A stretch of 50,066 nt of DNA from positions 1-50,066 of the forward strand of contig NZ_AQWS01000021.1 of the NCBI RefSeq assembly GCF_000375405.1, in the 5' to 3' direction. The position numbers and the translations under genes were made by a program. Below, piece after piece: positions 32,884 to 42,450 of this stretch; within the stretch, counting starts at the first letter, position 1, and every line of letters begins with the position of its first letter. The DNA is from Bacteroides propionicifaciens DSM 19291 = JCM 14649. GTDB taxonomy: Bacteria; Bacteroidota; Bacteroidia; Bacteroidales; Bacteroidaceae. The notes beneath the pieces are model-generated. The model saw only the letters and a list, made by a program, of their open reading frames with translations, was not told the DNA's origin and ran no database searches.

Positions 32884-34250
32884 CCGAATAAATATCTAAA
32901 AGCTTCTTCTACTTTGCGGACAGGCATTAATTCTATTGAGTATTTATCAACATCTAAGCCCTGCACATTAAATTGAGGTAAAATAAACCGTTTAAAGCCT
33001 AGTTTCTCCGCCTCTTTGACTCGTTGTTCAATACGTGTTACGGGTCTGATCTCACCAGAAAGGCCAACCTCCCCAGCAACACATATATTATTATCAATAG
33101 CTACATCCATATTTGACGATAAGATGGCACTTATCACAGAGAGATCAATGGCAGGATCTTTTACTTTGATTCCACCAGCTATATTTAAGAATACATCTTT
33201 TTGTGCGAGTTTAAAACCAACACGTTTTTCAAGTACTGCCAAGAGCATATTCATTCTTCTCAAGTCAAACCCCGTGGCCGAACGTTGCGGCATACCATAC
33301 ACCGCTGAACTAACAAGTGCCTGGGTCTCAATTAAGAATGGACGAACACCTTCAACAGCAGCTGCAATACAGACCCCACTCATTCCTGAATGGTCTTTTG
33401 AAAGCAACATTTCGGAGGGATTAGAAACCTGCCTTAATCCGTCACTACGCATTTCGTAGATACCTATTTCCGAAGTACTTCCGAATCGGTTCTTGATGCT
33501 TCTGAGGATTCTATAAAGGTGCTGTTGATCACCCTCAAACTGCAGAACAGTATCTACTATATGTTCTAAGACCTTTGGCCCAGCAATTGATCCTTCTTTA
33601 TTAATATGTCCAATCAGAAGTATGGGTATATTAGTCTCCTTACTACAACGTAGAAGCTGAGCAGAACATTCACGAACCTGTGATAAACTTCCGGGTGAAG
33701 AATCGACAGTTTCGGTAGAGATCGTCTGGATCGAGTCGATTACAACCATATCGGGAGATATATTCTTTATATGTTGGAAGATATGTTCTAAAGAGGTTTC
33801 GCAAATAATAAAGGTGTTGGATGAAGTTTTACCAAGTCTGTCGGCACGAAGCTTTAACTGTCTCTCGCTCTCCTCAGCCGAGACATATAAAATCTTTTTT
33901 CCCTCAATACCCAGTGCTGTTTGAAGAATAAGAGTTGACTTACCAATACCTGGTTCTCCACCAAGCAAAACAATTGAGCCTTGAACAAGCCCCCCACCCA
34001 AGACACGGTTCAACTCTTCATCATTCATATCGATGCGTGATTCTTGAGTTATATTGATCTCTCCTATAAGTGTGGGAGTGTTCCTTTTTTTCCCAGATTC
34101 GGCCGAATAACTAAAGTTCTTTTCTTGAGTTGGAAGAACTTTCTCTTCTTTGAAAGTATTCCACTCAGCACAAGAAGGACATTTTCCAACCCATTTAATC
34201 GATTCATAACCACAATTGGAGCAGTAATAAATTGTTTTTTCTTTAGCCAT
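32880..34250 (-). CDS. radA: DNA repair protein RadA
   Basis: RecA-like branch-migration ATPase that processes recombination intermediates. 456 residues, the normal size. Seen: N-terminal C4 zinc finger (YYCSNCGYESIKWVGKCPSC), Walker A GGEPGIGKSTLILQTA, Walker B MVVIDSIQTI, the RadA-specific KNRFGSTSEIGIYEM, and a C-terminal Lon-like domain with AGGIKVKDPAIDL and VGEVGLSGEIRPV. A minus-strand TATCTTTG lies 26 bases upstream. Cotranscribed with the LuxR gene. Confidence 0.96.
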   Translation of the reverse strand: MAKEKTIYYCSNCGYESIKWVGKCPSCAEWNTFKEEKVLPTQEKNFSYSAESGKKRNTPTLIGEINITQESRIDMNDEELNRVLGGGLVQGSIVLLGGEPGIGKSTLILQTALGIEGKKILYVSAEESERQLKLRADRLGKTSSNTFIICETSLEHIFQHIKNISPDMVVIDSIQTISTETVDSSPGSLSQVRECSAQLLRCSKETNIPILLIGHINKEGSIAGPKVLEHIVDTVLQFEGDQQHLYRILRSIKNRFGSTSEIGIYEMRSDGLRQVSNPSEMLLSKDHSGMSGVCIAAAVEGVRPFLIETQALVSSAVYGMPQRSATGFDLRRMNMLLAVLEKRVGFKLAQKDVFLNIAGGIKVKDPAIDLSVISAILSSNMDVAIDNNICVAGEVGLSGEIRPVTRIEQRVKEAEKLGFKRFILPQFNVQGLDVDKYSIELMPVRKVEEAFRYLFG

Positions 34251-34275
34251 AGTGTTCTAATACTTTTATGTTTAA

Positions 34276-34283
34276 CAAAGATA
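34276..34283 (-). promoter_or_regulatory. -7 element TATCTTTG of radA
   Basis: Minus strand TATCTTTG, 26 bases before the radA ATG; no TTG at 19-20 bases. Confidence 0.55.
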
Positions 34284-34686
34284 AGGATTTTAAAAACAAC
34301 ACGAGTAATCGGCATCCTTATTATGCAAAACAGATACAATGTTTAAAAATAGTGAACATAAACGATAAAAAACTTGTTGTAATCAATTGAAAGGTATGTT
34401 TTTTTATAAAAAATTGTTGGCATGTTGTATAAATGCCTATATTTGTCAATTAGATATAAAAAAGTATGAACATCTTTTTTATTTGATTGTTTAGTTAAGT
34501 GTAGCAGGCATAAATAGGACAACTTGCTACATTGGATAACATTTAGATGGATATAATATCAAGCTAAAATGAACTTTTAATTTATGATATGTCATAATAA
34601 AGTTCCTAGATTTAATAAAGTATCTATTACAAGTAAACAAAAGGTAAAAAAGAATTAACTTAATTTTAACTTAATTATAAACAGAC
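34284..34686. other. Long AT-rich region between radA and the OmpA gene
   Basis: About 400 bases without an ORF of note. It contains a plus-strand promoter (34417-34445) that would give the porin transcript a leader of some 235 bases, rich in A and T without an obvious riboswitch or hairpin. Confidence 0.6.
34417..34445 (+). promoter_or_regulatory. Candidate promoter of the OmpA-family gene
   Basis: TTG at 34417-34419, 18-base spacer, TATATTTG at 34438-34445. Transcript start would be near 34452, about 235 bases before the ATG. Confidence 0.6.
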
Positions 34687-35853
34687 ATGAAGAAAAGTTT
34701 ACTAACAGCTGTATTCGCAGTTGCATCTCTTGGAGGTGCTTATGCACAAAGCAACGGAGACGTTACTACAAATGCAGATAAATACAAAGTTGAAACTAAT
34801 CGTTTTTTTGACAACTGGTTCTTTGATATCAATGGTGGTGCACAAGTATATTTTGGAAGCAAAGATGCAAAGAAATCTTTTGGTAAAAGACTTGCTCCCG
34901 CTTTAGATGTTTCACTAGGAAAGTGGTTCACTCCCGGAATGGCCTTAAGATTTGGTTATATGGGCCTTCAAGGTAAAGGTGCTGCAATCAATGAAAAAGA
35001 AGCCTTTACAACTGGAGGAAGCTTTGTAAAAAACGGAGTTAAATATTACGACCAAAAATGGGATATGATGAATCTACACGCTGAAGTGTTATTCAATCTA
35101 TCAAATATGTTTTGTGGTTATAATCCTGATCGTATTTACTCATTCATCCCTTATGTAGGTTTCGCTTGGTTACACGCTTGGGAAAGCCCGAAAAACAATG
35201 AATTTGGTGCAAGTCTTGGTTTAATCAACAAGTTCCGTGTATCTCCTGCATTAGACATTAACATCGAAGCTCGTGGAACACTTCTAAAAAGTGGTTTTGC
35301 AGGTGACAAAGGCAACCATGGCAAAGATGGTATGGCTGCTTTAACAGTAGGTTTAACTTACAAGTTTAAACAAAGAAACTTCAACAGAGGTACTGTTATT
35401 TCAACAGGAATTAGCGAAAGCGAAATGCGCCGCATCCAAAATCAACTACGTGATGCTCAAGCATACAACAACCAGTTGAAAGACGAAATTTCAGCATTAC
35501 GCAACAGAAAACCAGAAGTGGTTTACAAGGAAGTTGCTGCTGATGATTCACGTGTAATCTTCTTCCCAATTGACAAGAGCGATCTTACTGCTAAAGATTT
35601 AGTAACAGTAAAATTGATGGCTGAGTCAATCAAGGCTACAGACAAAAACTACACAGTACAAGGTTATGCTGACCAAGCTACAGGTAGCAAAGCGTATAAT
35701 CTACGCTTAAGTGAAGCTCGTGCAAACAATGTACGTGACGCACTTATCAAAGAAGGCGTAAGCGCTTCTAAACTGAAAGCAGTTGGTATGGGTGGTGTAG
35801 AATCTGTATTCGGAAAAGAAAACCAATTAAGCCGTGTGGTTATTATCAAATAA
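34687..35853 (+). CDS. OmpA-family outer-membrane protein
   Basis: 388-residue major outer-membrane protein. Seen: signal peptide MKKSLLTAVFAVASLGGAYAQ, an N-terminal beta-barrel (about 45-235) with repeating aromatic strands (FDINGGAQVYFGS, MALRFGYMGLQGKG, SFIPYVGFAWLHAW), a short coiled-coil-like linker (SESEMRRIQNQLRDAQAYNN), and a C-terminal OmpA peptidoglycan-binding domain (about 275-388) with IFFPIDKSDLTAKDL, VQGYADQATGSKAYNLRLSE and ARANNVRDALIKEGV. A structural protein linking outer membrane to cell wall. Codon choice is more uniform than its neighbours, as expected for an abundant protein. Long leader upstream. Confidence 0.95.
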   Translation: MKKSLLTAVFAVASLGGAYAQSNGDVTTNADKYKVETNRFFDNWFFDINGGAQVYFGSKDAKKSFGKRLAPALDVSLGKWFTPGMALRFGYMGLQGKGAAINEKEAFTTGGSFVKNGVKYYDQKWDMMNLHAEVLFNLSNMFCGYNPDRIYSFIPYVGFAWLHAWESPKNNEFGASLGLINKFRVSPALDINIEARGTLLKSGFAGDKGNHGKDGMAALTVGLTYKFKQRNFNRGTVISTGISESEMRRIQNQLRDAQAYNNQLKDEISALRNRKPEVVYKEVAADDSRVIFFPIDKSDLTAKDLVTVKLMAESIKATDKNYTVQGYADQATGSKAYNLRLSEARANNVRDALIKEGVSASKLKAVGMGGVESVFGKENQLSRVVIIK

Positions 35854-35881
35854 TTAGAGCTTAAAATACAGAACTAATATT

Positions 35882-35912
35882 AAGAAGGGTGCCTTGGCAT
35901 CCTTCTTTTTTT
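35882..35912 (+). terminator. Intrinsic terminator of the OmpA gene
   Basis: 12-bp stem (35882-35893 with 35896-35907) followed by eight T. The inner pairs probably open to form the loop. Confidence 0.85.
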
Positions 35913-35949
35913 TACGTTACTTTACAAACGATAATCAAATAAAACACTT

Positions 35950-38388
35950 ATGAAAGTACTCAAGTTTGGAGGATCTTCAGTAGCGAATGCCGAGGCCATT
36001 TCCAAGGTTAAAGCTATTGCAGCATCAAATTCAGACACACCAATCATTATTGTTGTGTCGGCACTTGGTGGAATAACAGACCACCTTCTCAACACTGCTT
36101 TCCTGGCGGCAGATGGAAACATTGCTTATGAAAATGAGTTTAAATCCATCGTAGGAAGACATGAAACAGTAGTTAATGAACTATTTGAAGAGAACGAGAA
36201 TCGAATGCGCCTGAATGCTCAGATGAAAGCACTTTTCGGAGAATTAATCAATATCTACAAAGGAGTTTACTTGATTAAAGACCTATCTTCTAAGACACTC
36301 GATACGATTGTAAGTTATGGAGAGCGTCTATCTTCCATTATTGTAGCTCAGGCTATTCCCGAGGCTAAATGGATGGATTCACGTGAATTCATCAAGACAG
36401 AACTAAAGCATGGTAAGCATGTACCCAATACTGCCTTAACCACTTCACTCATACGTTCAGCCTTTAAATATTTACCAAAGATTTCCGTCTTGGGAGGGTT
36501 TATTGCATCGGATGAAGAAAACAACGAAATAACTAACCTCGGTAGGGGTGGGTCTGATTATACTGCCTCACTAATTGCTACAGCACTTAACGCAGAGCAA
36601 TTAGAAATATGGACTGACGTTGATGGTTTTATGACAGCCGACCCCAGAGTTATCAACAAGGCTTACACCATCGAAGAACTAAGCTATGATGAAGCTACAG
36701 AGCTTTGCAACTTTGGTGCAAAAGTTATATACCCACCAACCATATATCCTGTGTGCCACACCAATATACCCATATTGGTTAAAAACACATTTAACCCCAG
36801 TGGTCCAGGAACTGTGATTTCAGCCTCATCGACGAAAATATCGAAGCAGGTTATCAAGGGAATTTCTTCAATCAACAATACAAGCCTTATCACTGTGCAT
36901 GGTTTAGGTATGGTTGGAGTAATTGGTGTGAACTACCGAATTTTTAAGGCACTAGCCAAAAATGGCATCAGCGTATTCCTTGTAGCTCAAGCCTCATCCG
37001 AAAATAGCACTTCTATTGGTGTACGTTCTGAAGATACCGTAGGTGCTTGTAAGGCTCTAGATGATGAATTCGCAAAAGAGATAGAGCAAGGGATCATATC
37101 TAAGATGAGAGCCCAAGAAGGCTTAGCAACAGTTGCTGTTGTGGGGAATAAAATGAAAGGCAATGCGGGCATAGCTGGCCGACTCTTCCAGACCCTTGGA
37201 AGAAATGGTATTAATGTGATTGCTTGTGCTCAAGGAGCTTCGGAGATGAATATATCGATAGTGGTAGATGGTCATCTGCTCAAAAAAGCACTCAACGTAA
37301 TTCACGACTCATTCTTCCTTTCAGAGTATAAAGAGCTTAACCTCTACATCTGTGGAACAGGGACCGTTGGAGCAAGTTTGATTGATCAAATTAAGTCACA
37401 ACAACAAAGACTTATGGATGAGCAACGACTCAAGCTCAATGTAGTAGGTATAGCTACAAGCAAGAAGCTACTTATTAACAGAGATGGCATCGACCTAGAT
37501 GAATACAAGAAGTTGCTCGATCAGGTGGCCATACCAAGCTCACCCGAGATTCTAGTACAAGAAATTATTAAAACAAATATTTTCAATTCGGCATTTGTCG
37601 ATTGTACAGCAAGTCAAGACGTAGCCTCACTTTATAAAAACTTCTTAGCCCACAACATATCTATCGTAGCAGCCAATAAGATTGCTGCCTCCTCCTCTTA
37701 TGAAAACTACATCGACTTAAAGCGTGAAGCACTCAAAAAAGGTGTAAAGTTCTTATTCGAGACCAATGTTGGTGCAGGTTTGCCTATTATTAATACGATT
37801 AACGATTTGATTAATAGTGGCGATAAGATCTTGAAGATCGAAGCTGTCCTCTCGGGTACACTAAACTTCATCTTTAATGAGATTAGTGCAACAGTACCTT
37901 TTAGTCAAACCATAAAAAGAGCGCAAGAAGAGGGGTATTCTGAGCCCGACCCACGTATTGACCTGAGTGGTACCGATGTAATCCGCAAACTGGTTATTTT
38001 GGCTCGTGAAGCTGGCTATCCGTTAGAACAATCGGATGTTGAAACTAACCTGTTTGTACCTAATGCTTATTTTGAAGGAGAGTTAGCTGACTTTTGGAAA
38101 GGAATAACCGCTTTAGATACTCCATTTGAACAGGATAGAGAAAAGCTAGAAAAAGAGCAAAAGAAATGGCGATTCGTAGCTAAGCTTGACCAAGGTAAGG
38201 CTAGTGTAGGACTCGAAGAGGTCAGTTCATCTCACCCTTTCTATACCCTAGAGGGTAGCAATAATGTGATCTTGCTTACAACAGAACGATACAAAGATTA
38301 CCCTATGATGATTCAAGGCTACGGAGCTGGTGCAGATGTAACAGCTGCTGGAGTCTTTGCAGACATTATGAGTATTGCAAATATTTAA
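35950..38388 (+). CDS. thrA: Bifunctional aspartate kinase / homoserine dehydrogenase I
   Basis: Catalyses the first and third steps from aspartate to threonine, isoleucine and methionine. 812 residues. Aspartokinase domain (about 1-300): MKVLKFGGSSVANAEAI, ERLSSIIVA, LGRGGSDYTASLIATAL, WTDVDGFMTADPRV. Two ACT regulatory segments (about 310-455) probably binding threonine. Homoserine dehydrogenase domain (about 465-812): LYICGTGTVGASLIDQI, VAANKIAAS, TNVGAGLPIINT, LSGTLNFIFNE and SEPDPRIDLSGTDVIRKLVI. All key motifs are intact. In other Bacteroidales it is followed by a thrB-like kinase gene; here a strong terminator follows it. MetA in this window uses its product. Confidence 0.97.
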   Translation: MKVLKFGGSSVANAEAISKVKAIAASNSDTPIIIVVSALGGITDHLLNTAFLAADGNIAYENEFKSIVGRHETVVNELFEENENRMRLNAQMKALFGELINIYKGVYLIKDLSSKTLDTIVSYGERLSSIIVAQAIPEAKWMDSREFIKTELKHGKHVPNTALTTSLIRSAFKYLPKISVLGGFIASDEENNEITNLGRGGSDYTASLIATALNAEQLEIWTDVDGFMTADPRVINKAYTIEELSYDEATELCNFGAKVIYPPTIYPVCHTNIPILVKNTFNPSGPGTVISASSTKISKQVIKGISSINNTSLITVHGLGMVGVIGVNYRIFKALAKNGISVFLVAQASSENSTSIGVRSEDTVGACKALDDEFAKEIEQGIISKMRAQEGLATVAVVGNKMKGNAGIAGRLFQTLGRNGINVIACAQGASEMNISIVVDGHLLKKALNVIHDSFFLSEYKELNLYICGTGTVGASLIDQIKSQQQRLMDEQRLKLNVVGIATSKKLLINRDGIDLDEYKKLLDQVAIPSSPEILVQEIIKTNIFNSAFVDCTASQDVASLYKNFLAHNISIVAANKIAASSSYENYIDLKREALKKGVKFLFETNVGAGLPIINTINDLINSGDKILKIEAVLSGTLNFIFNEISATVPFSQTIKRAQEEGYSEPDPRIDLSGTDVIRKLVILAREAGYPLEQSDVETNLFVPNAYFEGELADFWKGITALDTPFEQDREKLEKEQKKWRFVAKLDQGKASVGLEEVSSSHPFYTLEGSNNVILLTTERYKDYPMMIQGYGAGADVTAAGVFADIMSIANI

Positions 38389-38406
38389 ACGAACGAAATC
38401 AATACT

Positions 38407-38455
38407 CAACTAAAAATCCCGTAAGGCTGAATCAGCTTTACGGGATTTTTAGTTG
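38407..38455. terminator. Bidirectional terminator after thrA
   Basis: 24-base arms (38407-38430 and 38432-38455) pair with a single G.U wobble, with A-run and T-run on either side of the core CCCGTAA. Lies between convergent genes. Confidence 0.9.
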
Positions 38456-38528
38456 AATAGGACTTACTAAGAACAGGATTGCGAGTAAGTCGGAGATAAG
38501 AAACGAGTAAGTGGTTTGATATTTCCCT

Positions 38529-41500
38529 CTAGGATATCGCTTCTTCATCTGCTAATGCCTCATATATTAATTCTTGAATTGATTCTCTTACTGCCAAAGA
38601 AGACAATTTATTGGGCCAAACCGAAGGGTAAGTCCGATTACTCAAAAACACATACACTAAGTTATTAACAGGGTCAACCCAAGCGCAAGTACCCGTAAAA
38701 CCAGTATGTCCATAAGTTTGGATAGGTGTAGAAGAGCTACAAGGGCTATATTTGTTAACCTCACCACTTGGCTTGTCAAAACCCAATCCTCTACGACTAA
38801 TCTTTGATTTCTGCGTAGTAAACAACTTGCAAGTACTTTCACCTAGATAACGCTTGTCTTTATAGACTCCTCCATTGAGCAACATTTGATAGATGGCAGC
38901 AACATCGGCAGCGTTTCCAAATAAACCAGCATTACCAGATACTCCTCCTAATAAAGCAGCCGTCTCATCGTGCACATAACCTTGTACTACCTCTTTTCTA
39001 AAAAGCTTATCGTTATTTGAAGCAACAATCTCATCTTTCGAAAATTTTTCTAACGGATTAAACGTCAGGTTTAACCCCATAGGCTGATAAAAAGACTCTG
39101 CTAAATATTTATCAAGCCCAATGCCTGTAATATTCTCAATACATTTTTGCAAAAGGATAAAACCCAAACAGCTGTAACGGTATTTCTTACTCAATAGAGG
39201 TTTGTCGTAAATTTGATCTAAAATGACCCCACTAATGGAATCATTAAACCAAAGATTATCGGATACCTGAATGGAATGGTGATCGGTCTGTTTTTTACTT
39301 GTTAGTCCTTTATTAAACTTAAAGTTTGGATTGGCCCAAGACCGATCGCCCAACTGGAGTGTATGCTTGGCATCCTTACGATTCCGAAAAATAGGTCCTT
39401 CGAAACTCTTTGGATCAACAATTTCACCGTATAGATAAAGACCAGCAGACATACCCGATTCATGAAATAATAGTTGTTGAATAGTCAGTTTACCCTTGTC
39501 TGTGCCTTTCAGTTCAGGTATAAACGCTGAAATCTCATCGGTAAGGTTAAGTCGTCCTCCATCATAGAGCTTCATCACTCCTAGCAGTGTTGCAGTAGTT
39601 TTTGTCAGAGAGGCTAAGTCAAAATAATCAGAAGTCGCAACTTGTTTTGAATCTGACCCAGATAAAGTACCAAATGCTTTGTGGTAAGCCAGATGACCAT
39701 CTTTAAGAACTAAGATCTGACAACCAGTAAAAGCATCTTCAGCTATTGCTGCTTGTGCTACAGAATCTATCTTTACGAGTTTTTCATTATTAAAACCGAG
39801 GTCTTCGGCTACATATTGAACTTCTTCAACAGCGCTGTCTTTCTGATCAGAAAACCCAAATAAGCCAGTACCCTCAGGATAAGTATCACCAATAGCTACA
39901 GCCAATTGACCCGAAGGCTCTAATGTACCCATAAGTATTTCCCCAACAGCATGCTGAACATTCAGGCCAGGCGCATGAGCTAGAATAGCCGATTCGGCAT
40001 TCGCTATACTCTTTTCCATCAATCGGAGGTACTGACCTCCCGTAAAAAAGATGAAGCTCAAAGGCCGCTTGGTTTGTAAAACCTCAAAATAAGTATCGTA
40101 GCGTTCGAGCTTGTTCTCAGACAGACAAACAAAGACTCTATCAAAATCCTCAAGCTCTTTGATTAGCTTCTCTCTTGAAGCAACCGACAAAGAAGGATCA
40201 ACTGCAAACATCTTTACTTGAATCTCGGGGTTTATAGCACTCTTTAGTGCACTATACTGATCAACACCAGTATAAACAAAAGCTACTTTTTTGGTTTTAT
40301 CGTGCAAGGGTAAGGTTCTACCCTCGTTTTTGATAAGGGTAATTGCAGCAATTTCGAGCCTGTTGATAAGCTCTGTCGCTTCAGGTTTATTAATACGCTG
40401 AATCAAACCAGAGAGACGAATTTCTTGTGGCTTATTTAAACCCAAAGCATACTTATAGGTCAATATCTTTTTACACTTCTCCTGAATTATGGACTCAGAA
40501 AGCTCACCTTTCTTGATAGCGGCTAATACCAAGTCTAATTCACGCTTAACTTGTGGAGGACTAAGCAACATGTCATTACCAGCCTGAATAGCACGCAAAC
40601 AAACGCCACCAGAAGAGCCTGCTCCACGCATAGCCAAAGCATCGGTAAAGATAAGTCCGTTAAAGCCAATGGAGTCTACCAACGTATTTTGAACTACTAA
40701 TCGAGATAAAGAAGAGGCTTCGCCCGAACGTGTACCCAGCGCAGCCACATCTAAATGTCCTACCATAACACCACTGAGCTTTGCTTCGGTCAAGGCTTTG
40801 AAGGGATAGAGCTCGATAGAATCTAAGCGTTCTCGACTAAAAGGTAAAACAGGCAAAGCTTTATGCGAATCGACATTGGTATCGCCATGACCAGGAAAAT
40901 GTTTGGTTACTGAGAGAACATTTTGGCTCTCTAACCCTTTTCCGTAAGCAATAACCTTATCAGCAACATTATAGGGAGACTCACCAAAAGAGCGAGTATT
41001 AATAACTGGATTATTAGGATTGGTATTTACATCGCCAACGGGAGCAAAGTTTACATGAATCCCCATTTCTCGACAAGCTCTACCCATCTCCATACCGTAG
41101 GCATAAAGCAGCGTTTCATCTGTAATACAACCCAAGACCATGTTTCGAGGAAATTTTGGCGTATTCTTGAGTCGCATCGACAACCCCCACTCTCCATCAA
41201 AGGTTATCATCAGGGGGAGTTTAGCCCAATTTTGAGCCATATTGGTAAGCTTTACTTGATTGGCTACCTCACCACCCGAAAACAGTAACCCACCAATTTG
41301 GTAGTCTTTAACAACTTTTTTAAGCAGATTTTCATTCGACTTATTAAGCTGTGGTGCGATTGTGAAAATAAACAACTGTCCGACTCGTTGCTCTAGGCTC
41401 ATCTGATTATATACAGAATCTACCCATGCCGTTCTTTGCTCAATAGCCTTGGGAGATGCATTTAAAATGAAAGGCTCAACTTGAGCCTTTCCTGTATGAT

Positions 41501-41543
41501 AACATAAGAGCAGTATAGCGCTCAAAAGTATCTTCTTTATCAT
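38529..41543 (-). CDS. GH3 beta-N-acetylglucosaminidase fused to class C beta-lactamase-like serine hydrolase
   Basis: 1004-residue exported enzyme. Seen: signal peptide (about 1-20); GH3 catalytic domain (about 40-365) with NagZ-type KHFPGHGDTNVDSH (Asp225, His227 acid/base dyad) and nucleophile Asp301 in GLIFTDALAM; GH3 C-terminal domain (about 390-560); serine-hydrolase domain (about 590-1000) with SLTK (Ser644, Lys647), YSC (Tyr789) in place of the usual YxN, and the HTG triad near residue 955. Predicted to cut GlcNAc from muropeptides and to hydrolyse an ester or amide bond of a peptidoglycan-related substrate. Known architecture in Bacteroidetes, though the second activity is uncharacterised. 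Last gene of an operon with the 5'-nucleotidase pair, 21 bases upstream. Confidence 0.92.
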   Translation of the reverse strand: MIKKILLSAILLLCYHTGKAQVEPFILNASPKAIEQRTAWVDSVYNQMSLEQRVGQLFIFTIAPQLNKSNENLLKKVVKDYQIGGLLFSGGEVANQVKLTNMAQNWAKLPLMITFDGEWGLSMRLKNTPKFPRNMVLGCITDETLLYAYGMEMGRACREMGIHVNFAPVGDVNTNPNNPVINTRSFGESPYNVADKVIAYGKGLESQNVLSVTKHFPGHGDTNVDSHKALPVLPFSRERLDSIELYPFKALTEAKLSGVMVGHLDVAALGTRSGEASSLSRLVVQNTLVDSIGFNGLIFTDALAMRGAGSSGGVCLRAIQAGNDMLLSPPQVKRELDLVLAAIKKGELSESIIQEKCKKILTYKYALGLNKPQEIRLSGLIQRINKPEATELINRLEIAAITLIKNEGRTLPLHDKTKKVAFVYTGVDQYSALKSAINPEIQVKMFAVDPSLSVASREKLIKELEDFDRVFVCLSENKLERYDTYFEVLQTKRPLSFIFFTGGQYLRLMEKSIANAESAILAHAPGLNVQHAVGEILMGTLEPSGQLAVAIGDTYPEGTGLFGFSDQKDSAVEEVQYVAEDLGFNNEKLVKIDSVAQAAIAEDAFTGCQILVLKDGHLAYHKAFGTLSGSDSKQVATSDYFDLASLTKTTATLLGVMKLYDGGRLNLTDEISAFIPELKGTDKGKLTIQQLLFHESGMSAGLYLYGEIVDPKSFEGPIFRNRKDAKHTLQLGDRSWANPNFKFNKGLTSKKQTDHHSIQVSDNLWFNDSISGVILDQIYDKPLLSKKYRYSCLGFILLQKCIENITGIGLDKYLAESFYQPMGLNLTFNPLEKFSKDEIVASNNDKLFRKEVVQGYVHDETAALLGGVSGNAGLFGNAADVAAIYQMLLNGGVYKDKRYLGESTCKLFTTQKSKISRRGLGFDKPSGEVNKYSPCSSSTPIQTYGHTGFTGTCAWVDPVNNLVYVFLSNRTYPSVWPNKLSSLAVRESIQELIYEALADEEAIS

Positions 41544-41564
41544 AAAGTATAGGGTTATATCGTT

Positions 41565-42428
41565 TTAGTTCGGTTCAAATGTAACTTTAAACATACCTAA
41601 ATATACACCATTTTTACCCATCTGAGAAATTGGAACGCTTTTTCCTTCTTTATTTAATACAATTTCGGGATCATTCATAAAGGTATGCGAATGCCCACCC
41701 AATACGAGGTCTATGTTAGAAGTGCTTCTTACCAATACTTGATCACTGTCTTGATTTAAAGCTGAAGGGCTTAGACCCAGATGTGAAAGACAAATAACGT
41801 AATCGCAATTAAGTTCTTCCTTTAACTTCTTAGCTATTTTATTGGCTGAGTCAGCTGGAGACAAGTAAGATACCCCCTCACAGTTGGAGGCTTGCACCAA
41901 TCCTTCAATACGAGGGCTCAACCCAAATACCCCTATTTTAAGGCCCTCACGCTCGATAACAATATAAGGTTTAACTAAAGCCTCCAAAACCGTACCCCTA
42001 AAGTCGTAGTTGGCACAAACAATCGGAAACTTAGCTAACTCAAAGAGACGAGCCATATTTTCAAGGCCAAAATCAAATTCATGATTACCAATAGTCGCTG
42101 CATCGTACTGCATTTCATTCATCAGTAGTACCTCAACTTCTCCTTTATACATATTGTAGTAGGGAGTTCCTTGCGAGAAGTCTCCACAATCAAAAAGGAG
42201 CATGGAAGGATTAACTATCCGTAGAGAGTCAATGCAGGTAGCCCTACGAACATAACCGCCCAAACCAGCAAACTTATCAGCAGAATTTACATCAATAGGT
42301 TCAATCCGACTGTGTGTATCGTTGGAGTGATAGATATAAAGCTCTTTTTGTTGAGCTAGGGCAGAACCAAAAAGATTGGTCAATAAAAATAGAGCGACTA
42401 AAGCTATATGTAGATTATATTTTCTCAT
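41565..42428 (-). CDS. 5'-nucleotidase-like metallophosphatase (N-terminal domain protein)
   Basis: 287-residue exported metallophosphoesterase corresponding to the N-terminal catalytic domain of UshA-type 5'-nucleotidases. Seen: signal peptide ending at AQQKEL, IYHSNDTHSRIEP (metal ligands Asp, His), FDCGDFSQGTPYYNMYKG, IGNHEFDFG, and LVLGGHSHTF, all metal-binding motifs of the family. The C-terminal substrate-binding domain is a separate protein encoded 22 bases upstream, so the two chains probably work together in the periplasm to dephosphorylate nucleotides. Second gene of the operon. Confidence 0.93.
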   Translation of the reverse strand: MRKYNLHIALVALFLLTNLFGSALAQQKELYIYHSNDTHSRIEPIDVNSADKFAGLGGYVRRATCIDSLRIVNPSMLLFDCGDFSQGTPYYNMYKGEVEVLLMNEMQYDAATIGNHEFDFGLENMARLFELAKFPIVCANYDFRGTVLEALVKPYIVIEREGLKIGVFGLSPRIEGLVQASNCEGVSYLSPADSANKIAKKLKEELNCDYVICLSHLGLSPSALNQDSDQVLVRSTSNIDLVLGGHSHTFMNDPEIVLNKEGKSVPISQMGKNGVYLGMFKVTFEPN

Positions 42429-42450
42429 AATTACGTTAATTTAAGTGGGG

